Assembly: GCA_934631005.1 (NCBI GenBank)
Contig: CAKTXA010000013.1
Coordinates: 1 to 63,097, forward strand
Length of the DNA stretch: 63,097 nucleotides
Source: an uncultured Oscillospiraceae bacterium
GTDB taxonomy: Bacteria > Bacillota > Clostridia > Oscillospirales > Oscillospiraceae
Reading direction: 5' to 3'
The notes under the pieces were generated by a model. It worked only from the letters and a program-made list of their open reading frames with translations. It searched no databases and was not told the origin of the DNA. Positions 17,172-25,943 of the stretch are shown in pieces; position 1 is the first letter of the stretch; each line of letters opens with the position of its first letter. Both the position numbers and the translations under genes were made by a program.

Positions 17172-18269
17172 ATGGCAAAACGTATCACAGACTCCACGCC
17201 GCAGCGTGACGGCTATTTTATGCCCGCGGAATTCGCGCCGCAGGACGGGATATTTATGATCTGGCCGGAGCGGCCGGACAACTGGCGCGACGGCGCGAAG
17301 CCCGCGCAGGCGGCGTTCATCGCCGTGGCGGCGGCGATCGCGCAGTTTGAGCCGGTGACGATGCTGGTGTCGAACGCGCAGTTTGAAAACGCCCGCGCCC
17401 GCCTGCCGGACGCCGTGCGCGTGGTCGAGTGCTCGACCGACGACGCGTGGGTGCGCGACTGCGGGCCGACGTTCCTCATTGACGGCAAGGGCGGCCGCCG
17501 CGCGGCCGACTGGCGCTTCAACGCCTGGGGCGGGCTGTATGACGGCCTGTACTTCCCGTGGGCGAATGACGACCACGTGGCGCAGAAGATCTGCGAGCTG
17601 ACGGGCACGGATTCCTACCGCACAAGCAGCTTCGTGCTCGAGGGCGGCTCGATCCACGTGGACGGCGAGGGCACCGTGCTCACCACCGAGATGTGCCTGC
17701 TCTCCCCGGGGCGAAACCCCGATTTAGACAAGCACGCCATCGAAAAAATGCTCTGCGCCTATCTCGGCTGCGAAAAGGTGCTCTGGCTCAAGGACGGCAT
17801 CGACCCCGACGAGACGAACGGCCACATTGACGACGTGGCGTGCTTCATCCGCCCCGGCGAGGTCGCCTGCATCTGGACGGAGGACAAGGACCACCCGTTT
17901 TACGAGCAGGCGCACGCGGCCTATGACGCCCTCACCCGCATGACCGACGCGAAGGGCCGCACGCTCAAGGTGCACAAGCTGTGCCTCACGAAGCAGCCGT
18001 GTTTACTGCGCGGCGCGCACACCATCGACCGCGTGGCGGGCAGCATCCCGCGCGAGGACGGCGAGGTCGCCATCGCGTCGTATATGAACTTTCTGATCGT
18101 GAACGGCGGCGTCATCGCGCCGCAGTATGACGATGAAAACGACGCCCTCGCGCTCTCGCAGCTGCGGGCGATGTTCCCGGAGCGCAAGGTCGTGGGCGTC
18201 GAAACGCGCGAGATCGCCTACGGCGGCGGCAACATCCACTGCATCACGCAGCAGCTGCCGCGCGCATGA
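17172..18269 (+). CDS. aguA: agmatine deiminase
   Basis: 365 aa, typical length for the guanidine-modifying family. Landmarks: MPAEFAPQDGIFMIWPERPDNWR at the N-terminus (broken here by description only), DDAWVRDCGPTF, the catalytic His in TNGHIDDVACF and nucleophile Cys357 in GGGNIHCITQQ. It hydrolyses agmatine to N-carbamoylputrescine and ammonia in the cytosol. First gene of an operon with a permease and putrescine carbamoyltransferase, which is the agmatine deiminase energy and acid-tolerance pathway. Confidence 0.95.
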   Translation: MAKRITDSTPQRDGYFMPAEFAPQDGIFMIWPERPDNWRDGAKPAQAAFIAVAAAIAQFEPVTMLVSNAQFENARARLPDAVRVVECSTDDAWVRDCGPTFLIDGKGGRRAADWRFNAWGGLYDGLYFPWANDDHVAQKICELTGTDSYRTSSFVLEGGSIHVDGEGTVLTTEMCLLSPGRNPDLDKHAIEKMLCAYLGCEKVLWLKDGIDPDETNGHIDDVACFIRPGEVACIWTEDKDHPFYEQAHAAYDALTRMTDAKGRTLKVHKLCLTKQPCLLRGAHTIDRVAGSIPREDGEVAIASYMNFLIVNGGVIAPQYDDENDALALSQLRAMFPERKVVGVETREIAYGGGNIHCITQQLPRA

Positions 18270-18279
18270 GGTAGGGGCC

Positions 18280-19647
18280 ATGGAGAAAAAAGTCAGCTTT
18301 GTCAAGTGCGTGCTGTTTACGATCTGCAGCGTGCTGGTGCTCGATTCGCTCGCGGCGGCGCCCGCGCGGTTCGGCGCGCCGTCGCTCACGATGTGGGTCG
18401 TGATGGCCATTGTATTTTTCATGCCCTACGGCCTGCTGTCCGCGGAGCTCGGCAGCACCTATCCCGACGACGGCGGCATCACCTCGTGGGTCACGCGCGC
18501 GTTCGGCGAGCATCTGGGCGTGCAGACGGGGTGGTTTTACTGGATCAACGTCGCGTTCTGGATGCCGGCGGTATTCGTGACGTTCGCGTGGTGGCTGAGC
18601 TATTCGTTCTTCCCCGCGGCGCCGCCGCTGGTGATGGCGGGCATCGCGGTGGCGATGTGCTGGGTGATCGTGGGCATCGGCATCCGGGGCGTGGAGCTGT
18701 CGGTGACGGTGACGGCGGTCGCGTCCTACGCAAAAATGGCGATCCTGCTGCTGTTCGGCGTGCTGGGCGCGGTGTATTTTGTGAAAAACGGGTCGGCGCA
18801 TGCGTTTCGGCCGCAGGATCTCACGATCGGCTCGTTCGGGCAGCTGTCGTCGGGCGTGGCGGTGATCGCGTATAACCTTTTGGGCTTTGAGCTCATCGGC
18901 TCCATCGGCAGCAAGATCGAAAATCCGGGGCGGACGGTGCCGAAAATGACGATTTTGGCGGGCGCGGTCATCACGCTTTTATATCTGCTGGGCACATTCG
19001 GGATGCTCGTGGCGCTGTCGGAAATTGACGAAATGGACGGGTTTTATAACGCCCTGGCGGTGCTCTGCTCGGTGTTCGGCCCGGCGCAGAAACCGGTTCT
19101 GGACGTTCTGGTCGTCATTTCGTGTTTGACGCTGGTGTCGAATATGCTCTCGTGGACGCTGGGCGCGAACGAGAGCCTGATCGCGGCGGATCTTGACAAG
19201 CGGTCGCGCTTTCTCGGAAAGCGGAGCGCGAAATACGGCACGGCGAAGAATCTGTACCTTTTGATGGGCCTTCTTTCGACGGTTTTGCTGCTGCTGAACT
19301 TCGCCTTCGGCTCATCGGACGCGAACGCGGTATTCTGGGACGTTTTGTCGTTCTCGTTCGTCATTTTCCTCATTCCGTACCTGTTTTTGTTCGCGGCGGC
19401 GGTCAAGCTGCGGTATTCCGACGCGAGCACGCCGCGCGTTTACCGCGTGCCGGGCGGAAAATTCGGCGTGTGGCTGTGCGCGGGGCTGTGCACGCTGTGC
19501 GTGCTGACCGGGCTGTTTTTCCTGTTCTTTGACGACGCGCGGAGCGGGAACTACTTTGCCCTCGGCGTGAAGATCGTCGGGACGCTGCTGTGCGTGCTGA
19601 CCGGCGAATGGCTCTACCGCGAAAAACCGGCGAAAGCCGAATCATAG
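18280..19647 (+). CDS. APC-superfamily permease, probable agmatine/putrescine exchanger
   Basis: 455 aa with about 12 predicted membrane helices. The N-terminal pattern and YPDDGGITSWVTRAFG near residue 65 are typical of the APA amino acid/polyamine antiporters, as is the LGFELIGSIGSKIENPGR loop. Start ATG 18280 lies just after GAGGTAGGGG, 10 bp past aguA. Between an agmatine deiminase and putrescine carbamoyltransferase it most likely exchanges agmatine for putrescine (AguD role). Substrate is inferred from the operon. Confidence 0.8.
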   Translation: MEKKVSFVKCVLFTICSVLVLDSLAAAPARFGAPSLTMWVVMAIVFFMPYGLLSAELGSTYPDDGGITSWVTRAFGEHLGVQTGWFYWINVAFWMPAVFVTFAWWLSYSFFPAAPPLVMAGIAVAMCWVIVGIGIRGVELSVTVTAVASYAKMAILLLFGVLGAVYFVKNGSAHAFRPQDLTIGSFGQLSSGVAVIAYNLLGFELIGSIGSKIENPGRTVPKMTILAGAVITLLYLLGTFGMLVALSEIDEMDGFYNALAVLCSVFGPAQKPVLDVLVVISCLTLVSNMLSWTLGANESLIAADLDKRSRFLGKRSAKYGTAKNLYLLMGLLSTVLLLLNFAFGSSDANAVFWDVLSFSFVIFLIPYLFLFAAAVKLRYSDASTPRVYRVPGGKFGVWLCAGLCTLCVLTGLFFLFFDDARSGNYFALGVKIVGTLLCVLTGEWLYREKPAKAES

Positions 19648-19655
19648 GAGGCAAT

Positions 19656-20675
19656 ATGATGGCAAACAAACGCGATTTTATCACCACACAGGATTTTTCC
19701 AAGCAGGAGCTGCTGGAGATCATCGAGCTGTCGCTGCTGCTCAAAAAGTGCATCGCGCAGGGGTATTATCCGCCGCTGCTGAAAAATAAGACGCTGGGGA
19801 TGATCTTTCAGCAGTCGTCCACGCGGACGCGCGTGTCGTTCGAGACGGCGATGGAGCAGCTGGGCGGGCACGCGCAGTATCTCGGGCCGGGGATGATCCA
19901 GCTGGGCGGGCACGAGACCATCGGCGACACGGGCAAGGTGCTGTCGTACCTCGTGGACGTCGTGATGGCGCGGGTCATCGAGCACAAGACCGTGGTGGAG
20001 CTGGCGCGGGCGTGCCGCGTGCCGGTGCTGAACGGGATGTCGGACTACAACCACCCGACGCAGGAGATCGGCGACCTTTGCACGATCGCCGAACATCTGC
20101 CCGCGGGCAAGCGGCTGGAGGACTGCAAGGTCGTATTCGTGGGCGACGGGACGCAGGTGTGCGCGTCGCTGGGCATGATCTGCACGCACCTTGGGATGCG
20201 CTTCGCGCACTACGGGCCGAAGGATCATCAGGTCCCGGCGGATGTGCAGGCGATCTGGGCGGAGAATTGCCGCGCATCGGGCGGCAGCTGGGCCTCGACC
20301 GACGACCGCGAGGCGGTGCGCGGCGCGGATTTCATCTACACGGACGTGTGGTACGGTCTGTATGAAAACGAAATGCCGAAGGAGGAGCGCGTGCGCGTGT
20401 TCCACGACTATCAGGTGAACCGCGAGCTCATGGAGCTGGGGAACATCGGCTGCAAATTCCTGCACTGCCTGCCCGCGACGCGCGGGGAGGACGTGACCGA
20501 CGAGGTCATCGACAGCGCCGCGTCCCTCTGCTGGGAACAGGCCGGCAACCGCCTGACCGCCATGCGCGGCCTGCTCGTCTGGCTCACAAGGGGCAAAAAA
20601 GAACCGCTCGCAGAACAGACCGCGGCGGTGCAGGCAGAGCTGGAGGGGTTTTTGAAGGAACGGGGGTTGGCGTAA
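19656..20675 (+). CDS. ptcA: putrescine carbamoyltransferase
   Basis: 339 aa. The carbamoyl-phosphate site is SSTRTRVSFETAMEQLGGHA. The following LGPGMIQLGGHETIGDT and VVMARV segments fit putrescine rather than ornithine transferases. HPTQE and HCLPA motifs are present, with the C-terminal helix typical of PTCases. It phosphorolyses carbamoylputrescine to putrescine and carbamoyl phosphate. Two adjacent ATGs (19656, 19659) follow GGAGG and either could be used. The operon ends here without a carbamate kinase gene, so ATP recovery must rely on a kinase elsewhere. Confidence 0.9.
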   Translation: MMANKRDFITTQDFSKQELLEIIELSLLLKKCIAQGYYPPLLKNKTLGMIFQQSSTRTRVSFETAMEQLGGHAQYLGPGMIQLGGHETIGDTGKVLSYLVDVVMARVIEHKTVVELARACRVPVLNGMSDYNHPTQEIGDLCTIAEHLPAGKRLEDCKVVFVGDGTQVCASLGMICTHLGMRFAHYGPKDHQVPADVQAIWAENCRASGGSWASTDDREAVRGADFIYTDVWYGLYENEMPKEERVRVFHDYQVNRELMELGNIGCKFLHCLPATRGEDVTDEVIDSAASLCWEQAGNRLTAMRGLLVWLTRGKKEPLAEQTAAVQAELEGFLKERGLA

Positions 20676-20687
20676 GGAACAGGCCAA

Positions 20688-20870
20688 GGCTTCCCCCTCT
20701 GGGGGAAGCTGGCTGCGACACGAAGCGGAGCAGACTGATGAGGGACTGCAAACGCGTTATAGCTCAGAACGTACTACGCTTCTCCTCATCAGTCGCCTGC
20801 GGCGACAGCTTCCCCTCAAGGGGAAGCCTTGGCGCTGCAAATCGAAAGGCTTCCCCATTTGGGGAAGCCT
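20688..20870. repeat. intergenic palindromic repeat, locus 3
   Basis: TTCCCCCTCTGGGGGAAGCTGG at the left and CTTCCCCTCAAGGGGAAGCC at the right enclose CAGACTGATGAGG / CTCCTCATCAGTC arms and the GCCTGCGGCGACAGC stem. A further GGCTTCCCCATTTGGGGAAGCC hairpin (20850-20871) ends in TTTTT and may terminate ptcA. No ORF. Confidence 0.8.
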
Positions 20871-20872
20871 TT

Positions 20873-21229
20873 TTATGCGCCGCGGGAGAGGAGGTAGACG
20901 CAGTATTGGTTCATACTCACGCCCTCGCGGCGGGAGCGCTCGGCGAGAGCGCGGTGGAGACTGCGCGGCAGGCGGAGCTTGAACTGGCCGGAATATTCGC
21001 CCAGCCCGCCCGGCTCGCTGACTGGCACGCCGTCCTCCAGCGCGGCCTCCAGCCAGACGCGCTTGGCATCGCGCGCGTTTTCGATCGCGCGGTCGAGCGT
21101 TTCGCCGCTGCTGATACAGCCCGGCAGCTCGGGATAGGTGACCACAAAGCCGCCCTCGTCGCGATCCTCCACGATCTCCATACGATACGGCATGGCAAGA
21201 TATTCTTCAAGTGTTTTCATCCTTGACAT
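20873..21229 (-). CDS. HicB-family antitoxin-like protein without adjacent HicA
   Basis: 118 aa. An N-terminal HicB fold (YRMEIVEDRDEGGFVVTYPELPGC, then SSGETLDRAIENARDA, about 15-60) is followed by a C-terminal ribbon-helix-helix (QFKLRLPRSLHRALAERSRREG, about 82-105) for DNA binding. AGGAG lies 8 bases before ATG 21229. HicB normally neutralises the HicA mRNA interferase and represses its operon. Here no 50-80 aa HicA-like ORF lies on either side. It has its own consensus promoter and tandem operator-like repeats, so a stand-alone regulator or orphan antitoxin is likely. Confidence 0.85.
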   Translation of the reverse strand: MSRMKTLEEYLAMPYRMEIVEDRDEGGFVVTYPELPGCISSGETLDRAIENARDAKRVWLEAALEDGVPVSEPGGLGEYSGQFKLRLPRSLHRALAERSRREGVSMNQYCVYLLSRGA

Positions 21230-21258
21230 AGCTCATACTCCTGCTGTAGTTTATGACG

Positions 21259-21280
21259 ATGGTGTCATATATGGTGTCAT
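21259..21280. promoter_or_regulatory. tandem 10-bp repeats at the hicB promoter (operator candidate)
   Basis: ATGGTGTCAT at 21259-21268 and 21271-21280, a 12-bp period, immediately downstream of the -10 and around the expected start site. Ribbon-helix-helix proteins commonly bind such tandem short repeats. Confidence 0.55.
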
Positions 21281-21284
21281 TTAT

Positions 21285-21312
21285 ATTATACCTGTAGGGA
21301 GGGATTTGTCAA
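21285..21312 (-). promoter_or_regulatory. perfect sigma-A promoter of hicB
   Basis: Reverse strand: TTGACA (21312-21307), a 16-bp spacer, TATAAT (21290-21285). Confidence 0.8.
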
Positions 21313-21796
21313 GGGGGCCTTGGCTTCCCCTCAAGGGGAAGCCTTTAGAATGCGCAAACCCTAAGCCTTCCCCTTGAGGGGAAGGTGGCGCGAAGCGCCG
21401 AAAGAGGAGGAAGGTGTAAGCTTTTGAGATGGAACGCGTTTTTGAGCCGAAACGTGGCGGCAGCTCAGAACGTACTACGCTTCTCCTCATCAGTCGCCTG
21501 CGGCGACAGCTTCCCCTCAAGGGGAAGCCTTTGGAATGCGCAAACCCTAAGCCTTCCCCTTGAGGGGAAGGTGGCGCGAAGCGCCGAAAGAGGAGGAAGG
21601 TGTAAGCTTTTGAGATGGAACGCGTTTTTGAGCCGAAACGTGGCGGCAGCTCAGAACGTACTACGCTTCTCCTCATCAGTCGGCTGCGCCGACAGCTTCC
21701 CCTCAAGGGGAAGCCTTTTTAGGGCTCAGAACGTACTACGCTCCTCCTCATCAGTCGCCTGCGGCGACAGCTTCCCCTCAAGGGGAAGCCTTTTTT
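21313..21796. repeat. intergenic repeat, locus 4: exact-period 186-bp tandem copies
   Basis: Units 21341-21526 and 21527-21712 are near-identical, differing at a few bases (for example TTAGAATGCG versus TTGGAATGCG). A shortened third unit (21713 to about 21794) follows. Each unit contains the CTTCCCCTTGAGGGGAAG palindrome, GGTGGCGCGAAGCGCC, a unique middle of about 60 bp and the CTCATCAGTCGCCTGCGGCGAC end. Small ORFs here repeat with the units and are not credible genes. Confidence 0.9.
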
Positions 21797-21822
21797 GCGG
21801 GGGGCGGTAGAAAGGGCGAAAA

Positions 21823-21859
21823 GGAATCCCGGGGCGGTGGGGCCCCGGGATCCTTTTTT
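21823..21859. terminator. terminator of the large SLH gene
   Basis: GGAATCCCGGGG (21823-21834) pairs with CCCCGGGATCC (21843-21853). Six Ts follow on the plus strand and CCTTTTCG on the reverse. It lies 40 bp after the SLH gene stop and is probably bidirectional. Confidence 0.75.
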
Positions 21860-21897
21860 GCTTGGGTATTCAGGATGAGATGGATCTCAATGAAGAA

Positions 21898-24800
21898 TTA
21901 GGGGAGGATAAAGGTGACCTTGACGGAGACACCGTTCTTCGCGGTGAGCATCAGGTACCAGGTGCTGTAGTTGTCACCAGCAGTTTTGTTGGCGATCAGC
22001 GTTGCATCGGCATCAGCCATAACACCGTTCGCGCTGTAAACCGCAACCGTGGCATTGCTGTCGTTTGCAGCGACCTTGCCCGCAACATCAGCAGCGATCT
22101 GAGAAGCCTTGACCACAGTGCCAACCTTCAGCGTGATCACGCCTTCCGTCGGCGTAGTAGCGGGAGCCGTAGTGACTTCGCCCCAACCGCCGAGCAGATC
22201 GCCAAGATTCAGCCCCAGCGTCGTGTAGGCGGGATCGACATTCACAGTGACCTTGACGTAATTTCTGACCTTCTTACCCGGCTGGTCGACGATCGCCTCA
22301 GCATTCGACAGGCTGAGAGCCGTGGTACCAGTCTCGTTGGAGAAGGTAGCAGTGCCCGACGCCGCATTGTAGGTATACTTATCGTACAGCTCAACGGTGA
22401 AGCCGGTCTTCAGATAACCTTCCTCGATGGAGTTGATGGTCATGGCTTCCCAATCGTGGCCGATGGTCTCGTCGGTAGCCGTGCCCTTGAGCACCTTGTC
22501 AGAGGAGTTCACGAACACAACCGTCGCAACATCAACAGCATCCACGACGGTGAACTTGCCGTTGTCCTTATTCTTGTAGACGTACAGCAGATCGCCAGCT
22601 TCGACCTTGTCGTAGTCGAGCGCTTCGATCTTGCTCAGCGAGTAGGCGGTGATGTCCTTGGTGCCGCCGTCGATGACCAGAGCGCCAACCTGCAGCACAG
22701 CGCCAACGGGGTTGGTGGCAAAGCCGGTCTGAGCGAACGTTGCATCATTCAGAGCCTTGCCGGCGACAACATCGTTGCCAGCGTCGACGCCCTTGAAGGT
22801 GAGCTCATTCTTGTCGTTGACGTAGACGGTGTAGAAGCCCTTGTCAGCATCAGCCAGAGCAGTCTTGTTGGTGGCCTTGTAGATGTAGGTCTGCTTGGTC
22901 AGGGAGCCGGTGTCCTTATCCAGAGCATAGGCGTCGAACTCGAGCGGGAACTTGCCGTTCTTCTGCGCGCCGGTGGAGCGGACGTCGCCCTTGTAGAAGA
23001 TGACGGTCTCGGTGCCGGTGACGGACACGCCGTAGACATAGATGACGTCAGCCTTCTTGGTCTCGGAGTCGAGGTGATACCAGACCTTGCCGGTCATGGA
23101 CGGAACGTTGTCATAGCCGGTGTAGCTGGTGTAGGTCGCATACGGAGCGGAGGTATCGGTGTTCTGGACCAGAACGACGGTCTCGTCGGTCATCTGGATC
23201 TTGATGTCGGTGCCAACCTTCACATAGGAAGAGCCATTGGAGAACGTAGCCTTCTCAAGCGGGCCAGTCGCACCAGTCGTGTTGTTGCCAGCGATCTCGC
23301 CGTACGGCGTGCTGGAATCCCACTTCATGGTCAGCGTGTAAACGCCGTTATCGTCGCTGGTGTAAGACATCAGGCGATCGTAGACATTATTCTTCGCATA
23401 CTTGCTCTGTGCGAACAGGAGCCAGTTGTAGGTGCCGGTGCTGGGTGCGCCAGAGGCTTCAAGAGTGTAGGCATCAACAACATCCTTCGCCTTGATCTCA
23501 GTGCCGCTGGTCAGCTTGATGGAATCGACAGAAACGTCTTCCAGCTCGTCGCCGCCAACCGTCCACAGGTCAGCCTTGATGGTGGCCTTGCCCTTCACAG
23601 TCTCGACCCAGATGGCGTCGATGACCGCGTAGTTCAGCGGAGCATAGTACACTTCCATGCCGACGAGGTTGCCATAGGCATCGTAGTACGCGACCATGTC
23701 CTTGCCGAGGTCGCCGGTGGCGATGCCGTCAAAGACATACTTCGCAGCGATGTCGACATACTCGCCGTCCAGAGCGATCTGTGCGAATTCGCCGTCGACC
23801 TTCTTGATCTTGGAGAACTCGGCGATCTTGCTCTCGGCGACCTTAACGGTCTTCACAACGCCGTCAGCGATGGTCACGATGACCATGTCGTCCTTCGCAA
23901 AGGACTCGGACTCGAACTTGTAGCCCTCGGTAGCAGCCTTCTTGTCGAATCTCGTGGTGGGCAGGGTATCCCACACCTTCATGGTGGTCTCAGCCTTGCG
24001 GGTCACATGGCCCTTGGCGTCTTCCTTCTGGGAGACGACCTTGGTGACCTTGGCGAGGTAGGTGTTGATGAAGACGATGCGGTCCTCATAGACCTCGGTC
24101 AGGACGCCCTGGCCGCCGATGTCTTCCTTGGTGGTGTTCTTGATGGTGAGCGTGCCCTTGTTGGAGCCCTTCACGCCATCGGTGTAGGAGGTCAGCTTCA
24201 CGCCTTCCTCGTCGAAGTCGCAGTCGTTGATGATGTCGCAGCCGGCAACAGCAACGGTGTAGGAGGCCAGAGGAGCATCCTTATAGGTGCCGATGGTTTC
24301 CTTCTTGCCGAGCTTCCAGATGTGGCACGGACGGCCGAACGCATCCATCTTGTCATCTTCGCGCTTCAGGTCCCAGGACTCGTACAGGTAGCTGGCGTTC
24401 TCGATCGCGCCGGCAGCCGTCAGAATGTTCTTCTTGCCGGAGGTCTTGAACTCCTGGCCGTAGGAGACGGTCTTGGCGTTCAGGGCGTTGAGCATGATCT
24501 GCGCGGCAGCGTCACGGGTGAGCTCCTTGTCGTAGTCATACTTCTTGCCGAGGACGTCGGTCAGGCCAGCCGCGCGGGCGAGCTTGAGAACGTTGACCTT
24601 CCAGGACGTGCCAACAAGGCCCTCTTCCTTAGCATCATAGCCCAGGGTGACCAGGACCATCTTGAGGAACTGGATGCCGGTGAGCTTGCTTTCGGGAGCG
24701 TACTTGTTGTTGCCAACGCCGGAGATGATGCCCTGCTTGGCGCAGTAGGCGATGTAGGAGATCGCCCAGTAGTCCTTGGCGACATCCACAAAGGTGTTGG

Positions 24801-25080
24801 CGGGGTTGTACAGGCTGCTGATGTCGGTGTCGCCATTATCGAACATGGCGATGATCTTAGCAGCCTCGGAGCGCTTCAGGGTATCGTTGGGCTTGTAGGA
24901 CGCGCCCTTACCATTCAGCACACCGATCGCGGTGAGCACGTCGACAGCCTCGACATACTTGACGTCATCGGCGTCAGCATAGATCGCGGTGGTGTCGACC
25001 TTGGCGCCTGCGATGGTGGCAAAGCTCAGCAGAGTTGCCAGAGCCAGCACGAGCGCCAGAACTTTTTTGAAGTTCTTCAT
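21898..25080 (-). CDS. S-layer homology (SLH) surface protein, probable S-layer protein
   Basis: 1060 aa. A signal peptide (1-26, MKNFKKVLALVLALATLLSF then AGA) is followed by three SLH modules (about 30-220): DVLTAIGVLNGKGASYKPNDTLKRSEAAKII, then DYWAISYIAYCAKQGIISG, then a third with LTRDAAAQIMLNAL. The long C-terminal body is beta-rich and threonine/lysine-rich, with few cysteines. SLH modules bind pyruvylated secondary cell-wall polymer. GGAGG 8 bases before ATG 25080. Codons are markedly less GC-extreme than neighbours, consistent with very high expression. Strong promoter; monocistronic. Confidence 0.92.
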   Translation of the reverse strand: MKNFKKVLALVLALATLLSFATIAGAKVDTTAIYADADDVKYVEAVDVLTAIGVLNGKGASYKPNDTLKRSEAAKIIAMFDNGDTDISSLYNPANTFVDVAKDYWAISYIAYCAKQGIISGVGNNKYAPESKLTGIQFLKMVLVTLGYDAKEEGLVGTSWKVNVLKLARAAGLTDVLGKKYDYDKELTRDAAAQIMLNALNAKTVSYGQEFKTSGKKNILTAAGAIENASYLYESWDLKREDDKMDAFGRPCHIWKLGKKETIGTYKDAPLASYTVAVAGCDIINDCDFDEEGVKLTSYTDGVKGSNKGTLTIKNTTKEDIGGQGVLTEVYEDRIVFINTYLAKVTKVVSQKEDAKGHVTRKAETTMKVWDTLPTTRFDKKAATEGYKFESESFAKDDMVIVTIADGVVKTVKVAESKIAEFSKIKKVDGEFAQIALDGEYVDIAAKYVFDGIATGDLGKDMVAYYDAYGNLVGMEVYYAPLNYAVIDAIWVETVKGKATIKADLWTVGGDELEDVSVDSIKLTSGTEIKAKDVVDAYTLEASGAPSTGTYNWLLFAQSKYAKNNVYDRLMSYTSDDNGVYTLTMKWDSSTPYGEIAGNNTTGATGPLEKATFSNGSSYVKVGTDIKIQMTDETVVLVQNTDTSAPYATYTSYTGYDNVPSMTGKVWYHLDSETKKADVIYVYGVSVTGTETVIFYKGDVRSTGAQKNGKFPLEFDAYALDKDTGSLTKQTYIYKATNKTALADADKGFYTVYVNDKNELTFKGVDAGNDVVAGKALNDATFAQTGFATNPVGAVLQVGALVIDGGTKDITAYSLSKIEALDYDKVEAGDLLYVYKNKDNGKFTVVDAVDVATVVFVNSSDKVLKGTATDETIGHDWEAMTINSIEEGYLKTGFTVELYDKYTYNAASGTATFSNETGTTALSLSNAEAIVDQPGKKVRNYVKVTVNVDPAYTTLGLNLGDLLGGWGEVTTAPATTPTEGVITLKVGTVVKASQIAADVAGKVAANDSNATVAVYSANGVMADADATLIANKTAGDNYSTWYLMLTAKNGVSVKVTFILP

Positions 25081-25142
25081 TGAGTCTTCCTCCTGTTTTA
25101 TTTTTGATAACCAAAGCGGTGCCCCGGCTATCATCTGTGCGT

Positions 25143-25171
25143 ATGATATTCCAACCGAACCGAAATTGCAA
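25143..25171 (-). promoter_or_regulatory. sigma-A promoter of the SLH gene
   Basis: Reverse strand: TTGCAA (25171-25166), a 17-bp spacer, TATCAT (25148-25143). Upstream at 25199-25216 the plus strand has AACATTG twice at an 11-bp period, a possible activator site. The leader is about 55 nt. Confidence 0.7.
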
Positions 25172-25301
25172 GAGGACGGCGGGGTTTGTAATGTGATTGT
25201 AACATTGCGGAACATTGGGGGGGCTTGTCTTCCCCTCGGGGGTGTGCTGCGTTTTTATGACAGCCATCGGCAAATCCGGCGGTGCGGCAATTCAGCCCCC
25301 C

Positions 25302-25425
25302 GTTCTTTCCATGTGGAAAGAACGCGCCGCTGGCGGTGTGAAGAAAGACAGTCAAGGGGGAGTTTCGAATCTCCCCCTTGACAATTCCTCTGAACGACCA
25401 AGAAGAGGCTGCGGCCCCTTCTTGG
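25302..25425. repeat. three successive unrelated hairpins
   Basis: GTTCTTTCC/GGAAAGAAC (25302-25323). A 32-bp near-palindrome pairs GTCAAGGGGGAG with CTCCCCCTTGAC (25351-25382). CCAAGAAG/CTTCTTGG (25398-25425). They lie between the SLH promoter and repeat locus 5. No gene and no T-runs, so they are not simple terminators. Confidence 0.6.
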
Positions 25426-25469
25426 ATCTTTCCCGGGGCGCATGGCGGAGGGTGCGGCGGGTTGGGGGC

Positions 25470-25905
25470 GGTGCCGATTTGCAGGAGTGCCTTGGCTTCC
25501 CCTCGGGGAAGCTATGGGGTGCCTGCGTTTCGTCGGTGCCTCAAAAAACTGCCGCCGCAGGCTGCACTTTTGGCCTTTTGAGGCAGTGCCGATTTGCGGA
25601 AGTGCCTTGGCTTCCCCTCGGGGAAGCTGGCTGCGGAGCGTTAGCGGAGCAGACTGATGAGGGTCGGGGAGCAGTTACGTTTTGGCGCAACTGCTAAGCT
25701 ATCCGTCAGTGCTCCCCGGCCCTCATCCGACTCGCTGCGCTCGCCACCTGTCCCTACCCTCTTTGTCCCTTCGGGACATTTCCCCCTGATAGGGGGAATC
25801 GGCCCCGAGGGGAAGGTATAGGGTGCGCACTGCCCGCCGGTGCGTGCAAAAGCCGCAGCTGCCAACCAGCGGGAGGGGCAAGCCCCTCCCCTACGTTACG
25901 ACGAA
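25470..25905. repeat. intergenic palindromic repeat, locus 5
   Basis: Two left arms of the CAGTGCCGATTTGC type (25472, 25584), each followed by CTTGGCTTCCCCTCGGGGAAGC. Next come the paired GGTCGGGGAGCA / TGCTCCCCGGCC stem, GTCCCTTCGGGAC and ATTCCCCCT hairpins, and finally an inverted GCGGGAGGGGCAAGCCCCTC module ending in ACGTTACGACG. No ORF. Confidence 0.85.
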
Positions 25906-25907
25906 AT

Positions 25908-25940
25908 GATCCCCCGGCGGGTTGGCCGGGGGATCGTTTT
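25908..25940 (-). terminator. terminator of the sodium symporter gene
   Basis: GATCCCCCGGC (25908-25918) pairs with GCCGGGGGATC (25925-25935). T-runs are weak on the gene strand (ATTTCG) and better on the plus strand (GTTTT). It lies 8 bp past the stop. Confidence 0.65.
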
Positions 25941-25943
25941 GGT

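Noticed and set aside
21341..21796. CRISPR-like array
   Set aside because: Units are 186 bp without unique spacers and no cas genes occur; it is a tandem palindromic repeat.
21385..21810. 141-aa ORFs in the tandem repeat (both strands)
   Set aside because: They repeat with the 186-bp unit and contain identical peptide blocks caused by the repeat itself.
21862..25083. 1073-aa open frame on the plus strand opposite the SLH gene
   Set aside because: It is antisense to a gene with signal peptide, SLH modules and perfect ribosome site. Its Asp/Leu/Val-rich content mirrors the codon bias of the real gene; there is no ribosome site or family pattern.
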